DNA from: Martelella lutilitoris
GTDB taxonomy: Bacteria > Pseudomonadota > Alphaproteobacteria > Rhizobiales > Rhizobiaceae
Assembly (NCBI RefSeq): GCF_005924265.1
Contig: NZ_VCLB01000002.1
Coordinates: 1 to 64,000 of the forward strand
DNA length: 64,000 nt
Reading direction: 5' to 3'
The first letter of the stretch is position 1. Every line of letters starts with the position of its first letter. Below the pieces are notes generated by a model. The model searched no databases and had not been told where the DNA came from. It worked only from the letters and a program-made list of their open reading frames with translations. Positions 18,342 through 26,281 of the stretch are shown piece after piece. The translations under genes and the position numbers were made by a program.

Positions 18342-19235
18342 ATGAGCGAGCAGGATGACAGCCGACCGATCGACGTGCGGATCATGGAGATCTATGACGA
18401 ACTGACCGCATCGGAGCGACGCCTCGCGGCAGTGGTGATGGAATCGCAGAACAATCTGGCAAGCTTCACCGCCGGTGAACTGGCCGCGAAGGCCAGCATT
18501 TCCAACGCCACGGCGGCGCGCTTCTTCAAGCGGCTCGGCTATGCCAGCTACAACGAGGCGCGGGTGATGGCGCGCCAGAGCGAGGACTGGGGCTCGCCGC
18601 TTTACGAACTGACGGGCACGGGCGGCAAAAGGCTTTCGGCCGGCGATTTCGGCCTGCATATCGCCCAGGACCTGCAGAACCTGACGCGCACGGCGGAAAT
18701 GCTGGGCGAAAACGAGATCGAGCGCGCGGTGGCCATGCTGGCCGGGGCAAAGCGCATCTGGATCCTCGGTTTCCGCAATTCCATGGCGCTTGCCACCTAT
18801 GCGCGGGCGCTGCTGGTCAATCTGAAGCCTGATGTCCGGCTGATTCCCGCCGCCGGCATGTCCATGGGCGAGGAGCTTGCCGGCATGGGGCCGGAGGATC
18901 TTTTCCTGGTCTTCGGCTTTCGCCGCCGGCCGGCACAGTTGCGCGACATCATGGCCGCCGTGCAGAAGGCCGGCACGCCGATCCTGCTGATTGCCGATAT
19001 GACGGCGGCGCGCACGGCGCAACTCGCCACGCTGACGCTGCGTTGCCACAATCGCGGCCATGCGCTGTTTGACAGCTATGTCGCGCCGATGAGCCTGATC
19101 AATTATCTCTGCTCGACAACCAGCCAGGTTCTGGGCGAGGCGGCGGTCGATCGTCTGGCGGAAATCGAGGAACTGCATTCGGCGCTTGATCAGCTCGGCG
19201 CGCCGCTTGTGACGCGCAAATTGCCCAAGGCTTAG
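18342..19235 (+). CDS. RpiR/MurR-family transcriptional regulator (first of two)
   Basis: 297 residues. The N-terminal RpiR helix-turn-helix (residues ~10-90) includes SERRLAAVVMESQ and KASISNATAARFFKRLGY. A SIS domain (about 120-260) follows, with the LGFRNSMALATYARALL and GFRRRPAQL segments typical of this branch. It is divergent from the dpaL operon and upstream of the Pot-type ABC transporter genes. It probably controls both through the GAAAA-N4-TTTTC sites. The effector is unknown; a ureido compound or product is likely. Confidence 0.88.
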   Translation: MSEQDDSRPIDVRIMEIYDELTASERRLAAVVMESQNNLASFTAGELAAKASISNATAARFFKRLGYASYNEARVMARQSEDWGSPLYELTGTGGKRLSAGDFGLHIAQDLQNLTRTAEMLGENEIERAVAMLAGAKRIWILGFRNSMALATYARALLVNLKPDVRLIPAAGMSMGEELAGMGPEDLFLVFGFRRRPAQLRDIMAAVQKAGTPILLIADMTAARTAQLATLTLRCHNRGHALFDSYVAPMSLINYLCSTTSQVLGEAAVDRLAEIEELHSALDQLGAPLVTRKLPKA

Positions 19236-19251
19236 TCAATTGCCGAAAAAT

Positions 19252-19295
19252 GAAACACATTTTTCATGTTGATGATTTTATGAAAAAGGTTTTTA
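19252..19295. promoter_or_regulatory. Candidate RpiR operators, sites B1 and B2
   Basis: Two motifs match the GAAAA-N4-TTTTC pattern with one mismatch each: GAAAC-ACAT-TTTTC at 19252-19265 and GAAAA-AGGT-TTTTA at 19282-19295. They lie just upstream of the binding-protein gene of the ABC importer. Confidence 0.5.
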
Positions 19296-19371
19296 CTTGA
19301 TCCGGGTCGCGCGAAAACCGTCGGCCATCACCTCGAATGACAATGGGGAACCTTTGAAAAGGGATCGAGCA

Positions 19372-20454
19372 ATGACTTTTGACATCAATCGCCGCGGACT
19401 TCTGAAAACGGCTGCTGCCGGTGCCGCGCTGAGCGCATTCTCACCGCTCGGCCGCGCCTTCGCCGCCACCGACATTGCCTGGATGACCTGGGAAAACCTG
19501 GCAAAGCCGGACTATCTCGCCGCTTTCCTCAACGAAAATCCCGGCATCGATATCACCAAGACCTTCATCGGTACGGATGACGAACAGTTCGCCAAGCTGC
19601 GCGCCGGCGGCGCGTCCTCGGTCGACCTGATCACGCCCGGCCTCGACAAGGTGGAATATTACGTCGCATCCGACCTGCTGCAGCCGATTGACTTTTCCAA
19701 GGTCACCAATGGCGACCTGCTTTACGACACCTTCAAGAACACCCATCTCGGCAAGAAGGACGGCAAGACCTATGGCATTCCTTTCTACTGGGGCATCAAC
19801 CCGATCGTCTATCGCGCCGATCTGATGGACGCAGAGCCGGACTGGTCGGTCTTCTTCGAGGGCGACAAATATGCCGGCAAGCTCGCCATGCGCGATTATG
19901 CGCTGGAAGGCATCATGATCGCCGCCATGTATCTCGGCATTCCGCGCGACGAAATGTTCGTCATGGATGACAAGCAACTCGCCGAGGTCAAGAAGGCGTT
20001 GATGGCCCAGAAGAAGCTTCTGCGCACCTACTGGAATTCGATCGGCGACCTCACCAACCTCTTTGCCTCCGGGGAAGTCGTCTGCGCCTTCTCCTGGGTG
20101 CCGCCCTATTACGACCTGAAGGAACGCGGCCTGGACATGGGCATGGCCAAGCCGAAACAGGGCGTCATCGGCTGGTGCGATACGCTTGCCGTTCCCGCCG
20201 GCGTCGAAGGCGAGAAGCTCGATGCGGTCTTCAATCTCGTCAACTATCTGCTCGGCCCGCAATATGGCGAAAAGCTCGCTTTCGGCGGTCCTTATGCCCA
20301 GTCGACCTCTGCCGCGCGCGATCTGATTCCGGACGACCAGAAGGAAAAGATCTTCATCAGCGATCTCTCGGTGATGGACAGCTTCGTCTGGAAGCAGAAC
20401 CCGCCGCGTTACAATGACTGGGTCGCCATCTGGAACGAAGTAAAGGCCAGCTAA
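19372..20454 (+). CDS. Polyamine-type ABC transporter substrate-binding protein (PotD family), Tat-exported
   Basis: 360 residues. The start at 19372 gives a short N-terminus with a twin-arginine signal (NRRGLLKTAAAGAALSAF), so export is probably by Tat in folded form. The mature domain is PotD/AfuA-like (YGIPFYWGINPIVYRADLM; GEVVCAFSWVPPYYDLKERG). It heads a rightward operon with a PotA-type ATPase, two permeases and the hydantoinase gene. PotD-like proteins in such clusters bind amides and ureides as well as polyamines, so the ligand is inferred to be a hydantoin, dihydropyrimidine or ureido acid. Confidence 0.88.
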   Translation: MTFDINRRGLLKTAAAGAALSAFSPLGRAFAATDIAWMTWENLAKPDYLAAFLNENPGIDITKTFIGTDDEQFAKLRAGGASSVDLITPGLDKVEYYVASDLLQPIDFSKVTNGDLLYDTFKNTHLGKKDGKTYGIPFYWGINPIVYRADLMDAEPDWSVFFEGDKYAGKLAMRDYALEGIMIAAMYLGIPRDEMFVMDDKQLAEVKKALMAQKKLLRTYWNSIGDLTNLFASGEVVCAFSWVPPYYDLKERGLDMGMAKPKQGVIGWCDTLAVPAGVEGEKLDAVFNLVNYLLGPQYGEKLAFGGPYAQSTSAARDLIPDDQKEKIFISDLSVMDSFVWKQNPPRYNDWVAIWNEVKAS

Positions 20455-20456
20455 GC

Positions 20457-21563
20457 ATGCAGTCCGCATCCCCGACGAAACCGGTCGAGGCCGCAAAACC
20501 CGCCGCGCCCCTTTTGAAGGGCGTGGCTGTCCACAAGGAATATGGCAAGGTTCATGCCGTGCGCGGCATCGATTTTGCCATCGAGGCCAATTCCTATGTC
20601 ACGCTTCTGGGCCCGTCGGGGTGCGGAAAAACCTCACTTTTGAGGATGATCGGCGGGTTCGAGGAAATCTCCTCGGGCCTGATCGAGCTTGACGGCCGCT
20701 CGCTTGCAGGCCTTGGCGCGGCGCAACGGCCGGTCAATACGGTCTTCCAGAACTATGCGCTGTTTCCGCATCTGAACGTGCGGGAAAATGTCGGCTTCGG
20801 GCTCGCCTATCGCAACCTTTCGAAATCCGAACTTTCGGCGAAGGTGGATGCGGCTCTTTCCATGGTGCAGATGGAGGCAATGGCCGATCGGCGCCCGCGG
20901 CAGTTGTCCGGCGGGCAGCAGCAGCGCGTGGCGCTGGCGCGCGCGATCGTCAACGAGCCGCGCATTCTTCTGCTCGATGAGCCGCTTTCCGCGCTCGACC
21001 GGCGCATGCGCAAGGACATGCAGATCGAACTGAAGGATCTGCAGCGCCGCCTGGGCATGACCTTCCTGCATGTCACCCACGACCAGGAAGAGGCCTTTGC
21101 CCTGTCGGACCGGATCATCGTGATGAATGACGGGCGGATCGAGCAGCAGGGCGCGCCGGCGGATATCTATCGCAAGCCGGCAACGGCCTATGTCGCGGAT
21201 TTCATCGGCGGCGCCAATCTCGTCCCCGGCCGGATCGTCTCCGTGGCGGAAGACACGGCCACGATTGCCACATCTGCGGGCGAGTTTGCGTGTCCCGCCG
21301 TCAGCGGTCTTGGTGCAGGCGACGAGGCGGTTCTAACGCTGCGGGCCGAGCAGGTCGAACTCTCCGCGTCCTCCGGCATTCCGGCAAAGGTGACCCACAC
21401 TGTGTTCAGGGGCTCGGAATGGCTGGTCGAAACCACGCTTGAGGATGGGACCGAGATTTCCCTGATTGCGCGTGACGAAGGGCCTCCTGAAGTCGGTGCG
21501 ACGGTCGGCCTTTCCTTCGAAGCCGGGCGCGGCTGGATCGCGGCTGCGGGAAATGGGGGCTAG
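20457..21563 (+). CDS. ABC transporter ATPase (PotA family)
   Basis: 368 residues. Walker A is GPSGCGKTS, the signature is LSGGQQQRVALARAI and Walker B is ILLLDEPLSALD. A C-terminal TOBE/OB domain (about 280-360) follows. The ATG is three bases after the binding-protein stop codon. It powers the PotB/PotC-type permeases encoded next. Confidence 0.93.
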   Translation: MQSASPTKPVEAAKPAAPLLKGVAVHKEYGKVHAVRGIDFAIEANSYVTLLGPSGCGKTSLLRMIGGFEEISSGLIELDGRSLAGLGAAQRPVNTVFQNYALFPHLNVRENVGFGLAYRNLSKSELSAKVDAALSMVQMEAMADRRPRQLSGGQQQRVALARAIVNEPRILLLDEPLSALDRRMRKDMQIELKDLQRRLGMTFLHVTHDQEEAFALSDRIIVMNDGRIEQQGAPADIYRKPATAYVADFIGGANLVPGRIVSVAEDTATIATSAGEFACPAVSGLGAGDEAVLTLRAEQVELSASSGIPAKVTHTVFRGSEWLVETTLEDGTEISLIARDEGPPEVGATVGLSFEAGRGWIAAAGNGG

Positions 21564-21567
21564 GCCG

Positions 21568-22437
21568 ATGGAAAAAGCCCGTATCGGCGGATGGCTGGCC
21601 GCTCCGGTCTTTGTCGCGGTTCTGGCACTTTGCCTCGCGCCGCTGGCCATCCTCTTTGCCTATTCCTTCTTTCAGGTCGATTTCGTCGCCATCGTCACCG
21701 ATCCTACGTTGAAGAACTATGCGCGCATTGCCGGAAGCGGCACCTATCGCTGGCTGATCGCCAAGGCCTTCCTCTCCGGCCTTGCAATCACCGCGCTGAC
21801 GGCCGTCATCGGCTATCCGGTCGCCTGGTTTATCGCCAAGCGCGTGGTTCACTACAAGTCGGCGCTTTTGACCCTGCTTCTGGTGCCGCTTTATACCGGC
21901 GATATGGTGCGCATCTTCGCCTGGCGGGTGCTGCTGGGCGCGGAAGGCGTGCTGAACTCGCTGTTGATGTGGACAGGCGCAATTGCCCGCCCCCTCAGCA
22001 GCCTGCTGTTCTCCCCGCTCGCCACCCATATCGTGCTGACCTATAACTATCTGCCCTTCATGGTCATCGGCCTGTGGCTCGCCTTCGAGGCGCTGGACGA
22101 CCGGCTGGTCGAAGCGGCGACCGATCTGGGCGCGGGGACATGGTCGGCCTTCCGGCGTGTGACGCTGCCGCTGACGGCCCCGGGCCTCATTGCCGGCGGG
22201 TTGATGGTGTTCGTCATGGTGGTCGGCGACTATCTCACGCCGCAGCTTGTCGGCGGCGCGTCCGGCGTCACCATCATCTCGGCAATCAATGATCTCTTCG
22301 GCACGGCGTTTGACTGGCCGCTTGGTTCCGCCATTGCCTGGACCATGCTGGCGATCCTGTTCTGTTTCTTCGCCGCCGCCGTCGTCGCCATTTCGCGCTC
22401 GTCGCTCGGCAGGGCCATGGTCGGGGGAGAAGCCTGA
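21568..22437 (+). CDS. ABC transporter permease (PotB family)
   Basis: 289 residues with about six membrane spans. The EAA loop is EAATDLGAGTWSAFRRVTLP. I place the start at 21568 (MEKARIGGWLAAP), four bases after the ATPase stop codon; longer in-frame versions overlap the ATPase gene by ~100 bases. It pairs with the PotC-type permease, whose ATG overlaps its stop codon. Confidence 0.92.
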   Translation: MEKARIGGWLAAPVFVAVLALCLAPLAILFAYSFFQVDFVAIVTDPTLKNYARIAGSGTYRWLIAKAFLSGLAITALTAVIGYPVAWFIAKRVVHYKSALLTLLLVPLYTGDMVRIFAWRVLLGAEGVLNSLLMWTGAIARPLSSLLFSPLATHIVLTYNYLPFMVIGLWLAFEALDDRLVEAATDLGAGTWSAFRRVTLPLTAPGLIAGGLMVFVMVVGDYLTPQLVGGASGVTIISAINDLFGTAFDWPLGSAIAWTMLAILFCFFAAAVVAISRSSLGRAMVGGEA

Positions 22438-23216
22438 TGAAAGGCCGTGCAACCAGCATCGCGACCGCCTGGGTCTGGCTTGTCTACATCTTCATGTACC
22501 TGCCGGTGGCGATGATCGCGATCTTCTCCTTCAACAATTCGGAGATCATCGCCTTCCCGCTGCAGGGGTTTACGCTTCAGTGGTATGACGAGACCTTCAC
22601 CGATCTGAGGCTTCTCGGTGGACTGAAGCTCACCTTCCTGGTCGCCATTCCGACAGCGCTTTTTTCCACCGTTCTGGGGGCGATGGCCGCACTGGCGCTG
22701 ACGCGCTTTCCGATCAAACGGCGCATGTTGCTGCTGGTCGTGATCCTGCTGCCTTTCCTGATCCCCAAGCTCATTCTGGCGGTGGCGCAGCTCATCCTGC
22801 TTTCCGATCTCGGCATTGACCGCTCGATCTGGACCATCATTGCCGGGCAGACGGTCATCATCTTGCCGTTTACGACGCTGGTGAATGCCTCGGTGCTGAT
22901 GCGGATCGACAGCCGACTTGAGGAAGCGGCCTTCGATCTCGGCGCCAGCCATTTCTCCGCTTTTCGCCGGGTCACGCTGCCGCTGATGAAAAACGGTCTG
23001 ATGGCCTCCTGGTTTATTGCATTTGTGCTCTCTTCGGCAGAATATGTGCTCACATCTTTCCTGAGCGGGCGGGCGCAGCCGCTATCCATCCTGGTGGCTT
23101 CGGACTTCCGCTTCAATATTTCCCCCGCGCTTGATGCGATCGCTTTGATGCTGGTGGTTGCCAATATCGCCCTGATCGGGCTTGGCGAGTTTATCCGGCT
23201 CAGGTCGCAGAAATGA
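22437..23216 (+). CDS. ABC transporter permease (PotC family)
   Basis: 259 residues with about six spans. The EAA loop reads EEAAFDLGASHFSAFRRVTLP. The ATG overlaps the preceding TGA by one base (TGATG). It completes the Pot-type importer; the hydantoinase gene follows 22 bases later. Confidence 0.92.
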   Translation: MKGRATSIATAWVWLVYIFMYLPVAMIAIFSFNNSEIIAFPLQGFTLQWYDETFTDLRLLGGLKLTFLVAIPTALFSTVLGAMAALALTRFPIKRRMLLLVVILLPFLIPKLILAVAQLILLSDLGIDRSIWTIIAGQTVIILPFTTLVNASVLMRIDSRLEEAAFDLGASHFSAFRRVTLPLMKNGLMASWFIAFVLSSAEYVLTSFLSGRAQPLSILVASDFRFNISPALDAIALMLVVANIALIGLGEFIRLRSQK

Positions 23217-23238
23217 TTTGCGTACCAAGGAGCTTTTC

Positions 23239-24657
23239 ATGGCTGATTTTGACCTTCTGATCCGCAACGGCACCTGTGTGACCGCAGCGGACACGTTCAA
23301 TGCCGACATCGCTGTAAGAGGCGGCAAGATCGTCGCCGCCGGCACGGATCTCGGCACGGCGGACAGGGAGATCGACGCATCGGGCCTGCTGGTCATGCCC
23401 GGCGGCATCGACAGCCATGTGCATCTTGCCCAACCTTCCGCGCCGGGCAGTCCGCAGATGGCCGACGGTTTTGAAACCGGCACGCGCTCGGCGATCGCCG
23501 GCGGCACCACGACCGTCATTCCCTTCGCGCTTCAGTCGCGCGGCGAAAACCTGCGCGAGGCCGTTGCCGCCTATCACGAGAAGGCGCGCGGCCAGTCCTA
23601 TTGCGATTACGGCTTCCACCTGATCATCACGGACCCGACGCCGCAGGCGCTCGGCCAGGACCTGCCGGGGCTGGTGGAAAGCGGCTACACCTCCTTCAAG
23701 GTGTTCATGACCTATGACGACATGGTGCTGAACGACCGCGAGCTTCTGGAGGTGTTCGATTGCGCGCGCGATTGCAAGGCCCTCGTCATGGTCCATTGCG
23801 AGGGCTATGACGCCATCCGCTTCATGACCGAAAAGCTGGAAAAGGCCGGCAAGACCGCGCCCTATTATCATGGCGTTTCCCGTCCGGAAGTGGTGGAGCG
23901 CGAGGCCGCCCACCGCGCCATCAGCCATGCGCAGCTTGTCGACGTGCCGATCATGATCGTTCATGTTTCCGGTCGCGAGACGATGGAGCAGATCCGTTGG
24001 GCGCAGCAGAAGGGGTTGAAGATCTATGGCGAGACCTGCACCCAGTATATCGCGCTCACGGCAGACGACATGAAGGGTTTCAACATGGACGAAACCGGCG
24101 GCAAATATGTCTGCTCGCCGCCGCCGCGCGATCGCGACAGCTGGGACGCCATCTGGGAAGGTATTCGCGGCGGCGTGTTTACGACCTTTTCCTCCGACCA
24201 CTGCCCCTTCTTCTTCGACGGGCCGGACGGCAAGATGTCGGGCAAGGGCAAAACGTCCTTCCGCTGGGTGCCGAACGGCATTCCGGGCGTTGAAAACCGC
24301 ATGCAGGTGTTCTTCTCCAAGGGCGTCAGCGAAGGGCGGATTTCATTGAACGAGTTCGTCGCGCTCACTTCGACCAATCACGCGAAGATGTACGGCCTCT
24401 ACCCGAAGAAGGGTTCGATCGCGCCCGGCTTCGATGCCGATCTCGTGCTTTGGGATGCCAACCGCGAGGAAACCATCACGCAAACCGGCATGCACCACGG
24501 GGCCGATTATACGCCCTACGAGGGCCTGAAGGTGAAGGGCTGGCCGGTGATGACCATCCTGCGCGGCAAGACCGTGTGCGAGGACGGCAAGATCACGGGC
24601 GCGCTTGGGGATGGCGAATTCCTGCCGCGCGAAATTTCGCCCTATGCGGCGAAATAA
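23239..24657 (+). CDS. hydA: Dihydropyrimidinase / D-hydantoinase
   Basis: A 472-residue cyclic amidohydrolase that opens dihydropyrimidine or hydantoin rings to N-carbamoyl amino acids. The binuclear metal site is visible: His60 and His62 in GGIDSHVHL, the lysine normally carboxylated (Lys154 in TSFKVFMTYDD), His in MIVHVSG and Asp in SSDHCPF. The ATG at 23239 has an AAGGAG Shine-Dalgarno; an earlier in-frame start would overlap the permease gene. It is the last gene of the Pot-type operon. Its products are the substrates of the two carbamoylases encoded on the other strand. Confidence 0.92.
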   Translation: MADFDLLIRNGTCVTAADTFNADIAVRGGKIVAAGTDLGTADREIDASGLLVMPGGIDSHVHLAQPSAPGSPQMADGFETGTRSAIAGGTTTVIPFALQSRGENLREAVAAYHEKARGQSYCDYGFHLIITDPTPQALGQDLPGLVESGYTSFKVFMTYDDMVLNDRELLEVFDCARDCKALVMVHCEGYDAIRFMTEKLEKAGKTAPYYHGVSRPEVVEREAAHRAISHAQLVDVPIMIVHVSGRETMEQIRWAQQKGLKIYGETCTQYIALTADDMKGFNMDETGGKYVCSPPPRDRDSWDAIWEGIRGGVFTTFSSDHCPFFFDGPDGKMSGKGKTSFRWVPNGIPGVENRMQVFFSKGVSEGRISLNEFVALTSTNHAKMYGLYPKKGSIAPGFDADLVLWDANREETITQTGMHHGADYTPYEGLKVKGWPVMTILRGKTVCEDGKITGALGDGEFLPREISPYAAK

Positions 24658-24663
24658 AGCCTA

Positions 24664-24764
24664 GCGCATCGGCCCGAAAATCGGAATCGATTTTCGGAAA
24701 GCACGATGCGTAGATTCAATAGGTTAGAGCGTCCTTTGTGCGTCCGAATGGACGCACGGCGCTC
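24664..24764 (-). repeat. Dispersed ~100-bp intergenic repeat, copy 2
   Basis: Inverted relative to copy 1 at 6771-6865, with the same two hairpins (CGAAAATCG..CGATTTTCG and GTGCGTCC..GGACGCAC). It fills the space between the converging hydantoinase and RpiR genes and touches the stop codon of the latter. Confidence 0.75.
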
Positions 24765-25621
24765 TAACTTTCAAGATCGTTCAGCGTGTCATGCAATTGC
24801 TCGATGTCCGCCAGCCTTCGGCGGGCATCGGGGCCGAGCTTGCGCATGGTCTCCAGCGCCAGCAGTCTGAGCACGGCCATCGCGCCCGCGTATGAATCGA
24901 GCAGTTGTGGGGTTTCAACCGCGCAATAAAGCGTCCACGTCGCATGAGCCGGGGCCTCGCGAATGCTGCGGTCGGCAATCAGCACGATGCGGCAGCCGGA
25001 GGCGGCAAGCGTCTTCACAAGGTTGAGAAAACCGGCAGGACGCCGGCGGAGCGCCACGAGCACAACCACGTCCTCCTTGCCAAGACCGGCCGCCGTTTCC
25101 GCCAGCGTCTGCCCGGCACTGTTGAGCATGGACGCATCCGGTCGCATGGCGGACAACGTCGTGCAGAAATAGGCCGCCGGAAAATAGCTGTTGCGAAAAC
25201 CCGCGACCCGCACCGTGCGGGCCTTGGCAATGGCTTCGCAGACCGCGCTGACGGTGAGCGGCGACTGCATGGCAAGCGATGCCTCGAGCCGCTGGATCTC
25301 GCCGGCAAGGGTTTGTGAAATCCCCTGGCCGCGCGGGCCGGCCTCCTTTTCCGCCAGATAGAAGGGCGATCCCTGTGCGCGCAATTCGCGCACCGCACGG
25401 CGGGCCTCGTCAAAACTCTGGTAGCCGAGCCGCTGGAAAAGCCGCGTCACCGTGGCATTGGAGACGCTGGTGCGTTCGGCCAACTCATTCGCATTGATCA
25501 GCGCCAGTTCTCCCGGGCTTTCGAGAATGAAATCGGCGATCTGGCGTTCGCGCGCCGGCAGGTCGGCGTAAAGCGCATGCAGGCGTTCCGTCAGCGGCGG
25601 GTTCTTGCTTTCTGCTGTCAT
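24764..25621 (-). CDS. RpiR/MurR-family transcriptional regulator (second of two)
   Basis: About 285 residues from the ATG at 25621, which has a purine-rich GAGAG before it; an ATG at 25642 is possible but lacks one. The N-terminal RpiR helix-turn-helix (PARERQIADFILESPGEL; TSVSNATVTRLFQRLGYQ) is followed by a SIS domain. It resembles the first RpiR protein (both have a FRNS and an RRRPA segment), so the two look like paralogues. It is divergent from the TRAP operon across a perfect GAAAA-N4-TTTTC site. It probably regulates the TRAP genes and itself. Confidence 0.87.
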   Translation of the reverse strand: MTAESKNPPLTERLHALYADLPARERQIADFILESPGELALINANELAERTSVSNATVTRLFQRLGYQSFDEARRAVRELRAQGSPFYLAEKEAGPRGQGISQTLAGEIQRLEASLAMQSPLTVSAVCEAIAKARTVRVAGFRNSYFPAAYFCTTLSAMRPDASMLNSAGQTLAETAAGLGKEDVVVLVALRRRPAGFLNLVKTLAASGCRIVLIADRSIREAPAHATWTLYCAVETPQLLDSYAGAMAVLRLLALETMRKLGPDARRRLADIEQLHDTLNDLES

Positions 25622-25659
25622 TCGTCTCTCGATCTCTCCCATGTGTCAAAAACATTTAT

Positions 25660-25673
25660 GAAAACAAATTTTC
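25660..25673. promoter_or_regulatory. Candidate RpiR operator, site C (GAAAA-N4-TTTTC)
   Basis: GAAAA-CAAA-TTTTC lies between the divergent rpiR and TRAP genes, with the same arms and spacing as site A at 18297-18310. Confidence 0.55.
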
Positions 25674-25747
25674 GTCGTTGCAAATGAAATGCAATTGAGT
25701 TTTCATACTCCCGTCGCCGCCGAATTTCCTTCCGCAGGACCCAATTG

Positions 25748-26281
25748 ATGAGCGAATTTGCAGTCAAAGCCAAGCGCGCCAGTCACAGGCTCAATCGCGT
25801 CGTCGAGGTCGCCTGCGTCGTGCTGCTGGTCCTGCTGGTCTTCGATGTCTGGCTCGGCATTGTCTCGCGCTATCTCATTCCGCTGCCGCTGACCTTTACC
25901 GAGGAGCTGGCGCGCTATCTGATGATCTGGATGGCGCTCTTGGCCATTTCCTGCGGCATTGTCCATCGCGAGCATATCGGCGTCGAGTTTCTTTTCGTAC
26001 GCATGCCGGCGTCAACGCGCCGCTTCCTGGCGATCGCCTTCGATGTGCTGAGCTTCGTCTTCTTCTTCATCCTGTTCTGGTACGGGCTCGGCTTTGCCGA
26101 GAAGGGCTTCTCGCGGGTCACGATGATCTACGCCATGCCCAAGGGCTATGCCTTCTCAGCGGTGCCGGCGGCTGCCGCCATCGCCGCAATCCAGATTGCA
26201 TTGAACGGTATCAGTGATGCGCTTGCCGCACGCGCACCGCAATCGACCGGCGCGATGAGCGTTGGCGGGGAGCTTGACTGA
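25748..26281 (+). CDS. TRAP transporter small permease (DctQ family)
   Basis: 177 residues with four predicted spans. A conserved TFTEELARYLMIWMALLAIS segment marks the DctQ family. I chose the ATG at 25748; a TTG three bases earlier is in frame. Its stop codon overlaps the DctM ATG. It forms the membrane part of a sodium-driven organic acid importer with the DctM and DctP proteins that follow. Confidence 0.9.
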   Translation: MSEFAVKAKRASHRLNRVVEVACVVLLVLLVFDVWLGIVSRYLIPLPLTFTEELARYLMIWMALLAISCGIVHREHIGVEFLFVRMPASTRRFLAIAFDVLSFVFFFILFWYGLGFAEKGFSRVTMIYAMPKGYAFSAVPAAAAIAAIQIALNGISDALAARAPQSTGAMSVGGELD

